Below, one piece after another: positions 1 to 10,100 of a DNA stretch of 24,927 nucleotides (position 1 is its first letter; each line of letters opens with the position of its first letter). Source of the DNA: a virus. The notes under the pieces were generated by a model. It did not search any database and had not been told where the DNA came from. It worked only from the letters and a program-made list of their open reading frames with translations. The DNA is taken from the IMG/VR virus record IMGVR_UViG_3300032050_000758, positions 1 through 24,927 of that record; one strand, given 5' to 3'. The position numbers were made by a program, and so were the translations under genes.

Positions 1-747
1 GGCGAAGAGATGGGTAAAGTCAAAGGCAATTTAAATGCCATCGTTGTCAACGCATCCCCCGCTGTAGGCCGTATCTTCTACGTTAAGCAGTGGAGCCCTG
101 ATGCCGAGCCGACTGCGCCTGATTGCTTCTCTAACGATGGGCGTGCACCCGATGCAGGTTCAGCCAACCCCCAAGCAGATCGTTGCGATAGTTGCCAACA
201 GAATATCAAAGGCTCAGGCCAAGGTAATTCTAAGGCTTGCCGCTATTCACGTCGCATTGCGCTTGTGTTGGAAGAAGACTTCGGTACATCCCTTGAAGGT
301 TCAGTCTACCAAATGAACTTGGCATCCAAGTCTTTGTTTGGCGAAAGCGTAGGCGATAACACGCACACGTTTGAAAACTACTCTAAGTACTTGTCCAACA
401 ACGGCAAGAGCTTGGACTACGTTGTGACGCAAATTAGTTTCAACGAAGACAATGACAATCAGTCTGTGTTATTTACGCCGACTAAGTACATTAACAAAGC
501 ACAGTACGCTGTGACTAGCAAAGTGGCTAACACTCCTGAAGTGCTGAAGATGGTAGTTATGACACCATACCAAGCAGACATGTCAGGTAAGCCTGCTAAG
601 TTGGAAGCACCTGCCCCTAAAGCAGAAGCACCCGCAAAGGTTGATGCTATTGACGAGCCAATCAAGCGCCCCGCTAAGACCGCACCTGCACCTGTGACCA
701 AGAAGGATTTGGATTCCGTGGTGAAGGCTTGGAGCGACGAGGAGTAA
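1..747 (+). CDS. Probable phage ssDNA-binding protein, 5' end outside the window
   Basis: The reading frame is open to the left edge (three codons precede the ATG at 10), so the real start probably lies upstream and this is a partial gene. Numbering from the ATG at 10, four cysteines (C39, C59, C62, C77) give a C-x19-C-x2-C-x14-C pattern that could bind zinc. A beta-rich middle follows, then a low-complexity Ala/Pro/Lys linker (about residues 198-230). The protein ends in an acidic tail with an aromatic residue (WSDEE). Such tails are typical of SSB and T7 gp2.5-type proteins, where they contact replication partners. The cysteine pattern resembles phage proteins I remember encoded beside primases. 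The role in coating single-stranded DNA is inferred from these features and from the primase-helicase two genes downstream. An uncharacterised zinc-binding replication accessory protein remains possible. Confidence 0.6.
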   Translation, partial: GEEMGKVKGNLNAIVVNASPAVGRIFYVKQWSPDAEPTAPDCFSNDGRAPDAGSANPQADRCDSCQQNIKGSGQGNSKACRYSRRIALVLEEDFGTSLEGSVYQMNLASKSLFGESVGDNTHTFENYSKYLSNNGKSLDYVVTQISFNEDNDNQSVLFTPTKYINKAQYAVTSKVANTPEVLKMVVMTPYQADMSGKPAKLEAPAPKAEAPAKVDAIDEPIKRPAKTAPAPVTKKDLDSVVKAWSDEE

Positions 748-750
748 CGC

Positions 751-999
751 ATGACCTATGGTTATAGCCAGAGCTTGGTGTACGCAAATAAAAAGGCAAG
801 CGTCAAGTCTCTGGGTGTGGCCTTGGGTCGTGTATGTATCCGCGAAAACATAAGCGTTAGCAAGATTGCAGATGACTTTGGGGTAACCCGAATGACTATC
901 TACAATTGGTTTAAGGGGGACTCAGTCCCCTTTCATTCCTACAACCAAGCGATCAACGATTACATACTCCACCTTAAAGCCCAACACCAACTGAAATAA
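751..999 (+). CDS. Small helix-turn-helix DNA-binding protein
   Basis: The product has 82 residues. A GAGGAG Shine-Dalgarno sits just before the ATG, within the end of the upstream gene, and only three bases separate the two genes. Residues about 36-56 (SKIADDFGVTRMTIYNWFKG) match a classical helix-turn-helix: a helix, a glycine turn, then a recognition helix with the T-x-x-T-I-Y-N-W pattern seen in XRE or resolvase-type domains. The rest is short and basic, with no second domain. Its place between the SSB-like gene and the primase suggests a regulator of the early operon or an origin-binding factor. The sequence does not decide between these. A GC-rich palindrome (916-930) lies inside its own coding region. 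Confidence 0.65.
   Translation: MTYGYSQSLVYANKKASVKSLGVALGRVCIRENISVSKIADDFGVTRMTIYNWFKGDSVPFHSYNQAINDYILHLKAQHQLK
916..930. repeat. Perfect GC-rich palindrome inside the HTH gene
   Basis: GGGGACT-C-AGTCCCC is a perfect inverted repeat with 7-base arms around a single central base. As RNA it can form a 6-bp GC-rich stem with a 3-base loop, followed by TTTCATT. It encodes part of the HTH protein just after the recognition helix. It could be an attenuator, an operator or chance. Confidence 0.5.
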
Positions 1000-1003
1000 A
1001 TAA

Positions 1004-3844
1004 ATGTCCCACTTTGACCTACTAGATGCAGTACTACCCACAGAGGGTCGGTATTGTGTGTTTGGGCTAGGGAAGTATCCAGATCAGAAGTTTTACGATA
1101 CGAGAGCAGAAGTAGATGAGCAGATTGAGACGCTAGTAAGCAACAAGTTTGATGTGTTTTTTGGCTGTGCCAAGTTCGGCCCGCTTAACAATCGCACACA
1201 TGAAAACGTTGCCTATGTTCGCGCATTGTGGATGGATATTGATTGCGGCCCCACGAAGGCCGTACCCGATGAAAAGGGGGTCATCAAAGGTTACATTGAC
1301 CAAGCCACAGGTCTTGCCGAGTTCAAGAAGTTCTGTAAAAACGTAGGGTTACCACAACCGATTCTAGTTAGTTCAGGCTACGGCATCCACGCATACTGGT
1401 TGCTTGAAGAGACCATAACTCGCACAGATTGGGAACCCCTTGCAAACCGCCTTCGTGAGTTGTGCGTAGAGCAAGGATTCATTGTCGACCCTGCTGTATT
1501 TGAAGCATCCAGAGTACTGCGTGTCCCCGGCACATACAACTTTAAAGCTGAACCAGTAGAAGTAACGGTTCTTAACGAAATCACTCAGCGTATGACCTAC
1601 GCGCAAGTGAAGGAGCTACTCGGCGCACCCGACCCAGAGTTGGAAGACGAGCGGCCAGACTTTATCCCGCGCACCATGAGTCCTTTGATGGAATCGGTGA
1701 TGCAGAATAAAGTAAAGCGTTTTAAAACAATAATGCTGAAGTCAGCGCAGGGTGAAGGTTGTAACCAACTGATGCACTGCTATGAGAATCAAGCCACACT
1801 CGACTACAACTTATGGCGCTCAGCGCTTTCGATTGCAACTTTTTGCGTCGACCGAGATTCCGCAATACACAAAATGTCTGCGGAGCATCCCGACTATGAC
1901 CGGTTTAAGACCGAGTACAAAGTTAATGACCTGCAACGCACGGGTGGGCCGCATCACTGCGCTACCTTTGAGAAGCAGAACCCCACAGGTTGTGAAGGGT
2001 GTAAACACAAAGGCAAGATCAAATCACCAATCATGCTTGGTGTGGAGATCGAGGAAGCCGAAGACGAAGACTACGATGTAGTAGTTGAAGCCAAAGACGG
2101 TGAGGTTGAGACAGTACGCATACCTGAGTATCCATTCCCATTCTTCAGGGGTAAGAACGGCGGCATCTACCGCAGACCCTCGGATGACGAAGCAGAACCA
2201 GACCTTGTGTATGAGCACGACCTATACATCATCAAGCGGCTAACAGACCCCGATATTGGGGAGACATTGCTATTCCGATTGCGCCTACCAAGGGACGGCA
2301 TGAAGGAGTTTGCAATCCCACTCGGAGTACTTTCATCAAAAGACAAACTGCGGGAAGCACTAGCGTCTAAGGGCGTAGGCTTGTTTAGTAAGCAAGTTGA
2401 CCTCATGTGCGTGTATGTGATTACAGCAGTTAAAAATTTACAAGTTATGCGGAAGGCAGATATTATGAGAACACAGTTTGGTTGGGTCGATAACGACAGC
2501 AAGTTTATTCTTGGCGATAGAGAGATTACAAAAGACGGCGTGTATTACAGTCCGCCCTCACACATTACAAAGGCGGTAGCCGAGCACCTCAACGAGCGCG
2601 GTGACTTTGATAAGTGGAAAGAAGTCTTCAACATGTATGCAAAGCCCGGCCTTGAGCCCCATGCTTTTGCAGCACTGACGGCCTTTGGTTCACCACTGTT
2701 GAAATTTACAGGTATGTCTGGTGCAATCATCAATTTGATTCACAGTAGCTCAGGTTCGGGTAAGTCGACAGCGTTGTTTATGTGCAACAGTGTATGGGGT
2801 CACCCCGTTAAGAACGCCTCGATCTGGAAGGATACGTTCAACGCAAAGATGCACAGGCTTGGTGTGATGAACAACCTACCCAACACAATTGACGAGATTA
2901 CGAACACTAGCCCTATGGAGTTCTCTGACTTGTCGTACAGCATCTCGCAGGGTCGGGGCAAGAACAAGATGCGAGGCTCGGTCAACGAAGAGCGTGTTAA
3001 CTTAACTAGCTGGAACGGAATGACCTTAACGTCATCAAACGCTAGCTTCTATCAAAAGCTCGGCGCGGCAAAAGATTCTCCCGATGGTGAGTCCATGCGT
3101 CTACTTGAGTATGAGATCAAGCCCAATAACCTGATTGACGTGCAAGTCGGCAAGCAAATGTTTGACCACCAACTGCGTGAGAACTACGGGTTTGCCGGTG
3201 AGATTTACGCCCAGTGGCTTGTCAACAACTTGGAAGACGCTAAAGACCTAGTGCGCAAGATTCAGGCTAAGCTCGACAAAGAAGTCAAGTTCACACAGCG
3301 TGAGCGTTTTTGGTCAGCCGTAGCCGCCTGTAACATTGCCGGTGGCCTGATCGCTAAGAACCTGCAACTGCACGACTACGACATGAAGGCGGTGTACGAC
3401 TGGCTTAAAGGTATGCTCGGCGAGATGCGTGAGGACATTAAACCCCCAGTCAGCAACCCTGCCTCTACCCTTGGTGAGTTTATCAATGGCAACATGAATC
3501 ACGCTTTGGTTGTGAACGGCGAGAATGACGCACGAAGCAACATGATCCCTATGCCGACTATGGAGCCAAAGGGTGAACTGCTTATACGCTACGAGCCGGA
3601 TACCAAACTGTTATGGATTGCGGCCAAGTCGTTTAAAGACTTTTGCGTTCAGCGTCAGATTAACTACAAAGATTTACTTAAAGAGCTAAAAGAGGCTAAT
3701 GTATTTAAAGAAGCAGTCAACAAGCGTATGGCTAAGGGCATGAAGGTTGTGTCCCCCGCAGTGCGTGCCTTGATGTTTGATGCGTCTCGGTCTGATTTTA
3801 TTCACATAGATACACCCGATGAAAATCGAGACAGTTCACTATGA
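1004..3844 (+). CDS. Primase-polymerase (AEP-like) fused to a SF3/DUF927-like helicase
   Basis: The 946-residue protein is probably the phage replication primase-helicase. The N-terminal part shows archaeo-eukaryotic primase hallmarks: WMDID with metal-binding D78 and D80, then SSGYGIHAYW at 123-132 with the catalytic-type H129, and RVLRVPGTYNFK at 170-181. A Cys/His cluster (H318, C319, C330, C333, H335) could be a zinc-binding primase element. From about residue 370 the sequence resembles DUF927-type helicase parts. Walker A is SSGSGKST (582-589), Walker B is IDEI around D630-E631, and a sensor-1-like asparagine is at N679. The ATG lies 4 bases after the previous stop with no clear Shine-Dalgarno, so translation may be coupled. 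Primer synthesis and unwinding are inferred from the motifs. No replicative DNA polymerase gene is seen in the window. Confidence 0.8.
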   Translation: MSHFDLLDAVLPTEGRYCVFGLGKYPDQKFYDTRAEVDEQIETLVSNKFDVFFGCAKFGPLNNRTHENVAYVRALWMDIDCGPTKAVPDEKGVIKGYIDQATGLAEFKKFCKNVGLPQPILVSSGYGIHAYWLLEETITRTDWEPLANRLRELCVEQGFIVDPAVFEASRVLRVPGTYNFKAEPVEVTVLNEITQRMTYAQVKELLGAPDPELEDERPDFIPRTMSPLMESVMQNKVKRFKTIMLKSAQGEGCNQLMHCYENQATLDYNLWRSALSIATFCVDRDSAIHKMSAEHPDYDRFKTEYKVNDLQRTGGPHHCATFEKQNPTGCEGCKHKGKIKSPIMLGVEIEEAEDEDYDVVVEAKDGEVETVRIPEYPFPFFRGKNGGIYRRPSDDEAEPDLVYEHDLYIIKRLTDPDIGETLLFRLRLPRDGMKEFAIPLGVLSSKDKLREALASKGVGLFSKQVDLMCVYVITAVKNLQVMRKADIMRTQFGWVDNDSKFILGDREITKDGVYYSPPSHITKAVAEHLNERGDFDKWKEVFNMYAKPGLEPHAFAALTAFGSPLLKFTGMSGAIINLIHSSSGSGKSTALFMCNSVWGHPVKNASIWKDTFNAKMHRLGVMNNLPNTIDEITNTSPMEFSDLSYSISQGRGKNKMRGSVNEERVNLTSWNGMTLTSSNASFYQKLGAAKDSPDGESMRLLEYEIKPNNLIDVQVGKQMFDHQLRENYGFAGEIYAQWLVNNLEDAKDLVRKIQAKLDKEVKFTQRERFWSAVAACNIAGGLIAKNLQLHDYDMKAVYDWLKGMLGEMREDIKPPVSNPASTLGEFINGNMNHALVVNGENDARSNMIPMPTMEPKGELLIRYEPDTKLLWIAAKSFKDFCVQRQINYKDLLKELKEANVFKEAVNKRMAKGMKVVSPAVRALMFDASRSDFIHIDTPDENRDSSL

Positions 3845-4013
3845 GGTTAACTGGGCTAAGTTCCGCAAAGGGTACTCGTTTTTTGTACCCTGCATTGATA
3901 CAGCAAAAGCTAAAGCGGAACTTGACCGAGTGGCCCGCCGACTAAAGATGGATCTACTTACAAAAGTAGTCATAGAAGACGGCATAAAAGGTTTGCGAGT
4001 GTGGAGGCTTTGA
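3819..4013 (+). CDS. Small protein overlapping the primase end
   Basis: The product has 64 residues, its start lies 26 bases inside the primase-helicase gene, and it is the last gene of the plus-strand cassette. It has an aromatic/basic N-terminus (VNWAKFRKGYSFFVPC) followed by a lysine-rich helix and an IKGLRVWR C-terminus. I recall similar short proteins downstream of phage primases, but I know of no assigned function. The length, basic charge and position suggest a nucleic-acid-associated accessory of replication. A 34-codon frame from the ATG at 3841 overlaps the same stretch and looks less protein-like. Confidence 0.6.
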   Translation: MKIETVHYEVNWAKFRKGYSFFVPCIDTAKAKAELDRVARRLKMDLLTKVVIEDGIKGLRVWRL

Positions 4014-4027
4014 GCTAAACTTCAGTT

Positions 4028-4047
4028 GTCGGGAAGCAGTTGCCGAC
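4028..4047 (+). other. Weak hairpin downstream of the replication genes
   Basis: GTCGG and CCGAC can pair across a 10-base loop, with a T-rich stretch (GGTTTATTTT) after the right arm. It lies between the stop at 4013 and the strong terminator. It could be a weak extra terminator or an RNA-end stabiliser. The stem is short enough to be chance. Confidence 0.3.
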
Positions 4048-4073
4048 GGTTTATTTTGGTTGCCTCTCCTTTT

Positions 4074-4103
4074 ACCCCCGGCTAATCCCCGGGGGTTTTT
4101 TTT
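4074..4103 (+). terminator. Rho-independent terminator ending the replication operon
   Basis: The stem ACCCCCGG/CCGGGGGT (8 bp, 4074-4081 with 4089-4096) closes a 7-base loop and is followed by an uninterrupted T run to 4103. This is a strong intrinsic terminator for plus-strand transcription. The T run overlaps the stop codon (4102-4104) of the convergent minus-strand gene. Read on the minus strand the hairpin has no T tract, so it should not work as a classical terminator in that direction. Confidence 0.9.
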
Positions 4104-7100
4104 ATTTTCTGTTAGAGGCCATGTTCTCTAGCTCAATACGCTTGGCTCCTTCTATTTCTTTTTCTCTAAGAGCTTTGCGGGATGCTTTACCGGCTTCATA
4201 AGCAAACGGCGCATTTTGTTCAGTTATCTCAACACCGCGCCATGACTTGCCTCTAGCTTCCGCACGGGTCTCAAGTGACTTCTCAATCTCGTCAATACGC
4301 TTAGAAGGGTACATCCGGTTAAAGCGTTCGTTAATATCCTTGTTAATCTTAGCGTACTCTTTTATGTCTTTGTTTCTGTAAGCGCGATCAAGGTTGTTTA
4401 GCAAATCAGTACGCTCGTTTTCAATACGCTTTTCAATCGCCGTCAGTTTAAAGTTAACTGCTTGCGCGTTAGCTAACGGAGCCGACCTAAAACCAATTGC
4501 TTGACCGTAGTAGTCCCATTTGTCAAACGCTTCGGGTTTTGCAAGCACAGCACCCTTGGTGTCCTTAGCGCCTTCTTTTGCGTACTTATTGGCGACTATG
4601 ATGTTGCGTGCAATAGCGGGAGCCATTTTTTCTAAACCCCTTTGCGTGTCACCCTGTTGAAATGCGTCATAAGCATCGGCCCAGTTTAAGACCATGTTTG
4701 CGGCAGGGCCAGCACGTTCCAGTGCCCGTGCTATTACTTCTTCGCGGGGGTTTTGAGTTTCTTTAATGTCGCGGAAGAACATGTTATTCAAAGACGTACG
4801 GCTAGAGAAGTCAAGCCCTGTCAATTTGTTAAGCACGCCCTTAGATACCAAGTCACTAAGATCACCAAGTTTGTAACCAGCTATAGTTACGTCACCAAGT
4901 ACTTCTGGTAGATAGACTTGCGTAAACCATGTATCGCGGTCAAGGTCTTTAAGTCCCTGTGGACGCTCTTTGTCTTCCCATGCAAAGCTTAGCAATGCCA
5001 TAACAACGCCGTAGAAAGGCAAGCCTGTAACGCCCGCAATCAAAGCTGTACTACTTAGGACACCAAAGAAAATCTTAAACGCTTCGGCACGTCCTTCACC
5101 GTTCAATCCGGCAATCATGCGGTAGAAGTTGCGAATTAACAACACCATAATGTTTAGCGCAAACGTCATAAACTGCAACGCAAGTCTACCGCCGGGGGCT
5201 TTCATTATTGCGGGTTTAGCGTACTCAGAAAAGTTACCTTGTGATTCGTTAGTATCAATAACCGCTTGGTCTACAGCTTCTTCAAAAGTTTTACCTTTCT
5301 TGCGGTTAAGACGATAAGACGCAATCCAAACAATCTCGCGTGCCATGCGGTCGGCAGAATGTAGTAAGCCAAAAGTCACAGACGCAGCCGCAACTTTAGC
5401 TTTTTCTGTCTTAGACATTACCTCTTCGGTAGACTTAACATTGAACTCAAATAACTCACTTGCGTAGGTAGACGCAGTAACCGCACGCAAACGCATCTGC
5501 TGTACAGCCCGCTTTTCTTCTTCATTAAGGTTAAGTGCTTTTGAGTTTTCAATGGTCGGCATAACCCATGCCGTAGTGCCATCAAGACGTTTCTTAGTAA
5601 CAGCAAACTCGTCCCAAAACTTAGACATTTTGCCAATTTCAGTAAAGGCTTGCGCAAATCCGTGCCTTGCACCCAAAATAACAACGCCGGTCTGCAAAAT
5701 GCTAATTGGTTGAATAAGCGCAGTAGAAGGGCCGGACAAATAAGTAATCGCCGACAGCCTATTCATAATGGTTGCAAACGTATCAAACCCATCACGCTCT
5801 CTTGGGTTTAACTCCGATACAACTCGACGCTCCATGTCGTCAATAAATACTTCAACTTCAGGTCTGCCTTTAGCCGAATCCCTTGCAGCGGATATAGAAA
5901 GACGCAGTTGCGGGCCGTACTTTAGCCTTGACAGTTGCACTGCCATCTTGACTGCGGTTTCGTTAAAGCCACGTAGTACGTCAGTACTAAAGCCGGTAAC
6001 GTTTTGTCGTTCAGAAAACTGCCCACGGAAAGAGTTCTCAGGCATTGTGCGCAAGTACAACTCGTACACCGCGTCCTTTAAGTTTTCTTTAGCTTTGGGG
6101 TCAGTGTCCTTTACATTCTCAATTGCGGTAAATACGTCTTTGAGCAAGTCACTTTTTTGGTAGGTTTCTTTGCGCAAATCAGCGACGTTGTTGCCGGTAG
6201 TAATGTAATTTTTAGGAATGCCATCCGCTACAAATTGTTCAGCTAACGCATCTCGCTCAGCCAAAGACGGGCGCATCCAAAACTCTCGCTCTCCGCCCAA
6301 TCCTTTTTTAACCGACAGCCAATACGGGCCTTCACGAGTCAAAGCAAAATAAGGCGTAATCCTTTTGCTAGCTTCGTAGATTTGTTTAATCCGCGCCATG
6401 ATAAGCGCTTTGCCGTCTTCTGGAATATTTTCTTTGTTGATACTTTCCTCAAGCAATAACATGTAGTAATCAGTCATGTCGTTGAGGTGATCGCGCATCT
6501 CTGTGTACACACGTTGACCACCTTCAGTCAAACCGTTAAACATAGCATCTAACTTAGGGGAACGTACTTTTGCAGATTTGTCGGCGGGATCAATCTTTGC
6601 TAGCGTAGCCGCAAGCGCCACGTTTTCAATTTTTCTCATTTCTCCGGGGTTCTTGGAGAATACGCGCATAGCATCAGTGCTTATATCTGCGGCGCTTTCT
6701 AACAATATGTTGGTCAAACCCGCCATCTTTTGCATCAACACGTTTGTGTTGGCTAATTCAGGAACGTAAGAAGAACCCCAACTTGCGGAAACATCAATAT
6801 TCATCTGCGCTAAGACAGTCTTCACCTGCACCCTGTCCATGGATTTCCACAAACGGTTAATTGCTGGCAAGATCTTTTTGGGGTCACGCAAAGCAAAAAG
6901 TAAAGAGGCGTTCTTAGCGGCTTCTTCCGCATCCCTGCTTCGCTGAATCTGCTCAAGGTGATACTGCACTCGCTCTTCAATATCGGCTTGTGTTTCTTGT
7001 ATTACCGCAGTAGATTCCTCTGGCATCTTAGGAGTCTGAGTGTAAACTTTGCCGACACGGGCTTCACGTATTGCGTTAGCTTTATCAGCTTTGGCAATCA

Positions 7101-10100
7101 TTTTCATTGTGGGTGTTAGCTTAGAAGACACAAGCTTGTCGGTAACTACAATCAAATCAGACAGCGCATTAATGGTGTCAGTAGCCATACCGAGCATCTC
7201 ACGAAGCGCATCTACAAAACGGTTAAAGAAACCTGTTTCTTCCTCAAAGCCATAAGCCCCCATCAGGAACTTTTGGAAGAAGGGGTCGGTCATGCCATAG
7301 GAAACAAACTCATGCGGATTGCTAAATACACCCGACACGGTCTTTAGGTAGTACATTTCTGCGGGCAGCTCACCCAAGTTAGCTAAGCGGTTGTACTCAT
7401 CCTTAGCGTTGTTCATCACCGCAATCAGATCGTTGTACGCACGTACCAGCTTTGCATCCCCTGAGAATCCACGTTGAACTGCAAGGAGGGCCAGCTCAAG
7501 TTTTTGTTGCAGCGCAGCATGAAGCGCCTCGTGTAGTACTGTAGTGTTATTAATACCTTGGAAACTACCTGCGCTAGCACCGCGCACAAAGATAGTACGC
7601 TCACCGGTAGCTGTGTTCTCAAAGTAAACACCACGAGCACGAGAGTTGTCGTTGCCCCACGCCTCTTGATGGCGAGATAATTGTTCTGGCAGCGGATCAG
7701 TTTCTTCAACCACAACAAAGTTAACGCCAGCTACCAAACTACGGAGACGTTTGGCCAAGAACTTTTGAAAGCCAGTCCCTGTCTTAATAACTCTAGTCAA
7801 TGCTTGGGCGGCGTTCTTAGCTTTATTAAAGCCCTCATCTGCGGCTTCAACTTCATCGTTGCTTGCAGAGCTTTTGTTTATACGTTCTTGCGCTTTGTAC
7901 TTGCGTCCAGCAACTACGTCGTCGTATTCTTTCTGGGAAATCTTTGAGCGGTCAGCAAGCGCGGCTTTAACACGATTACCCAAAGCAGTGCCACGGTGTT
8001 TAGCTTCTAAATCCAGCATTGCGTTAATTGCATTGCGCTTAGCCGCACGTTTGTCGTTTTCTGCGTTCTTTAGACCTTCATCGTCGGCAATGTTGGTTTC
8101 GTCGATAGGTGCGTTGGCTTTGTCTAAATCGGCTTGCAACTTGGGTAGGGCACGCTCGCCCTTCATGTAATCAGCACGGGCTTCAGTACGGGCTTTATCT
8201 TTTTCTGCGCGTTGCTCTTCAGTGATGTCAGCCTTTGGCCGACCACGTTTGCCTTTGCTTACTTCTCCGGCAGTTGATGCCGCTTGTCCTTCTTGCGTTG
8301 TTTTGACGGTTTCAGTGGTTTCAGTGCCAACGTCGGCTCCTTTAGTTTCTATTTTTGTTTCAGTAGATGCTTTTTCTGCTCGTTCTTTAAATATTTGATC
8401 TTGGTCAATTTCCAACTCCGCTGTTTCTACAAGAGAAGGACGACGTTTATTTGGTATATCACGAACCAACATAGCCGTGCCTGTATCACCTGCCTGTTCA
8501 TAGCGGTCAGCAATACGTTTAATACGAGCATCAGTATCGCTATAGGCAGGGGCGGTTGTATCGTCTTTGGTACGTTTGGCGTACGCTTCTTCATCCGTTA
8601 CTGCAACGGGCTTAGATCCTTCTCTTTCAGTAGACTCTGTAACATCCGCTCTAGTAGAAACCACTCCATCTCGTTCAGCTTCTCTAACTCCTGTGGTGGC
8701 GGAAACGTTGTCGGTTGATTGTGCAGATAGCGCAGGGCTCTCTCCACCTGCTTCACTGATAGGTTTTGTAGCATCTTCCGCTCCCTCTTCAATAGGCGCA
8801 TTTGTCTGTGTAACCTCTGGTGTTCCGCCAAGCCTAGCAGTTGCTATTCTTAAAGCATCATCAGGATCAAATCCACGACGCTCTAATATAGCGGCGGCTT
8901 CTTTAATTTGTTCTGGTGTTGCTTGTTCTTTAATAGGAGCAGCTTCCGATACCACCGTAGCGGGCGCAGATTGTTCCTCAGCCGCAGGTTTTCTACGTTT
9001 AGCTAAGGCGTCTTTAAGTGCTTGGCGTTTATCAACGGGGGGCGCAGGTTGTTCCTGTTCTGTTTCTGACTCAAAAATTGGCTCGATTTTTTCTTTTTCT
9101 TCCGTAGCTGCTTTTGGAGCGCCGGGCGTTGTAGCTATGTTGATAGCGCCCAGACCTGCTGTAGGAGCAATAGAACCAACGCCTTCTTTTGCGCCAGATT
9201 CAAACATTTCTTTGGCGGTTTGCAAGGTAGCAAAGTTTTTACGCTCGCCAGTTTGAACTTTACCTGCGGCCTGTGCGCCTTCTTGACCAGCACCGGCTAC
9301 AAACTCTTGACCGAATTGTTTGGGAAATTCTTTAACTAATTCTTTAGCCGCACCTGCGCGGCCCGCCGATTTTATAAAACCTTTAACGCCTTCTTTAGCT
9401 ACTTTAGCCGCAGGGCCAAGCACTAAATCTAATGCGCCAGAACTAATTGCAACGGCTAAATTAACGTCGTCGGTTTCTTGTAGCCTTTGGGCTACACGAG
9501 CGGCTCTTTCTTCTGGTGGTAAAGTTTTAAGTTCCGCAGCCATTGCTTCAAGGCGGTTGCTAACAGCTTCGCTGTAGCCCATACCAGTTCCCAAAGCAAG
9601 CAAGCCCGGTTGTTTTGTAGTGATCGCAGCAATGATAGAAGGTATGGCGTACACCGCACCAGAACCAATGCTACTGGCTAGCCAATTACCAAAATCGGCG
9701 GCGCTCTCAACTTCTAAAACTTTTTCTTGCCGTGGCTTGTACTTTTGGTTTTCGCGTTGGTACTGAGACAGCAAGCCAAGTGAGGCGTTTACAAACTCTT
9801 TATTATTAGTTAGGTCTTTAGTGATTGAATCCCGTAGTCGACCACGTACTTCTGGGTTAGAAGCAAAATACATACGTGCTTGTGGGTCACGGGGCAGCTC
9901 GTTGGGAGACTTGATTTGCCCTTTGTCAATCTGGTCTAGTAGTTGCAAACGTTGGATGGTATTACCAAGAACATCGGCACTACCGGCCAGTTTAAACTGC
10001 TCAACTGAACTTGGGATGCCAATAGTAGCCGCACTAACAACCGCCTTTGAAGCTTCTTCAATCGGAGAAAAACTTCTGTCCGGTTCTGGCTTAGGCGCGG

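Noticed and set aside
3841-3945. 34-codon plus frame starting inside the end of the primase gene
   Set aside because: It overlaps the 64-residue frame, has a basic random-looking composition, and no Shine-Dalgarno.
8567-9256. 229-codon plus-strand frame antisense to the 2106-residue gene
   Set aside because: Composition is Ser/Ala/Val-rich as expected for a shadow, there is no domain-like pattern, and it lies wholly inside a well-supported coding sequence.
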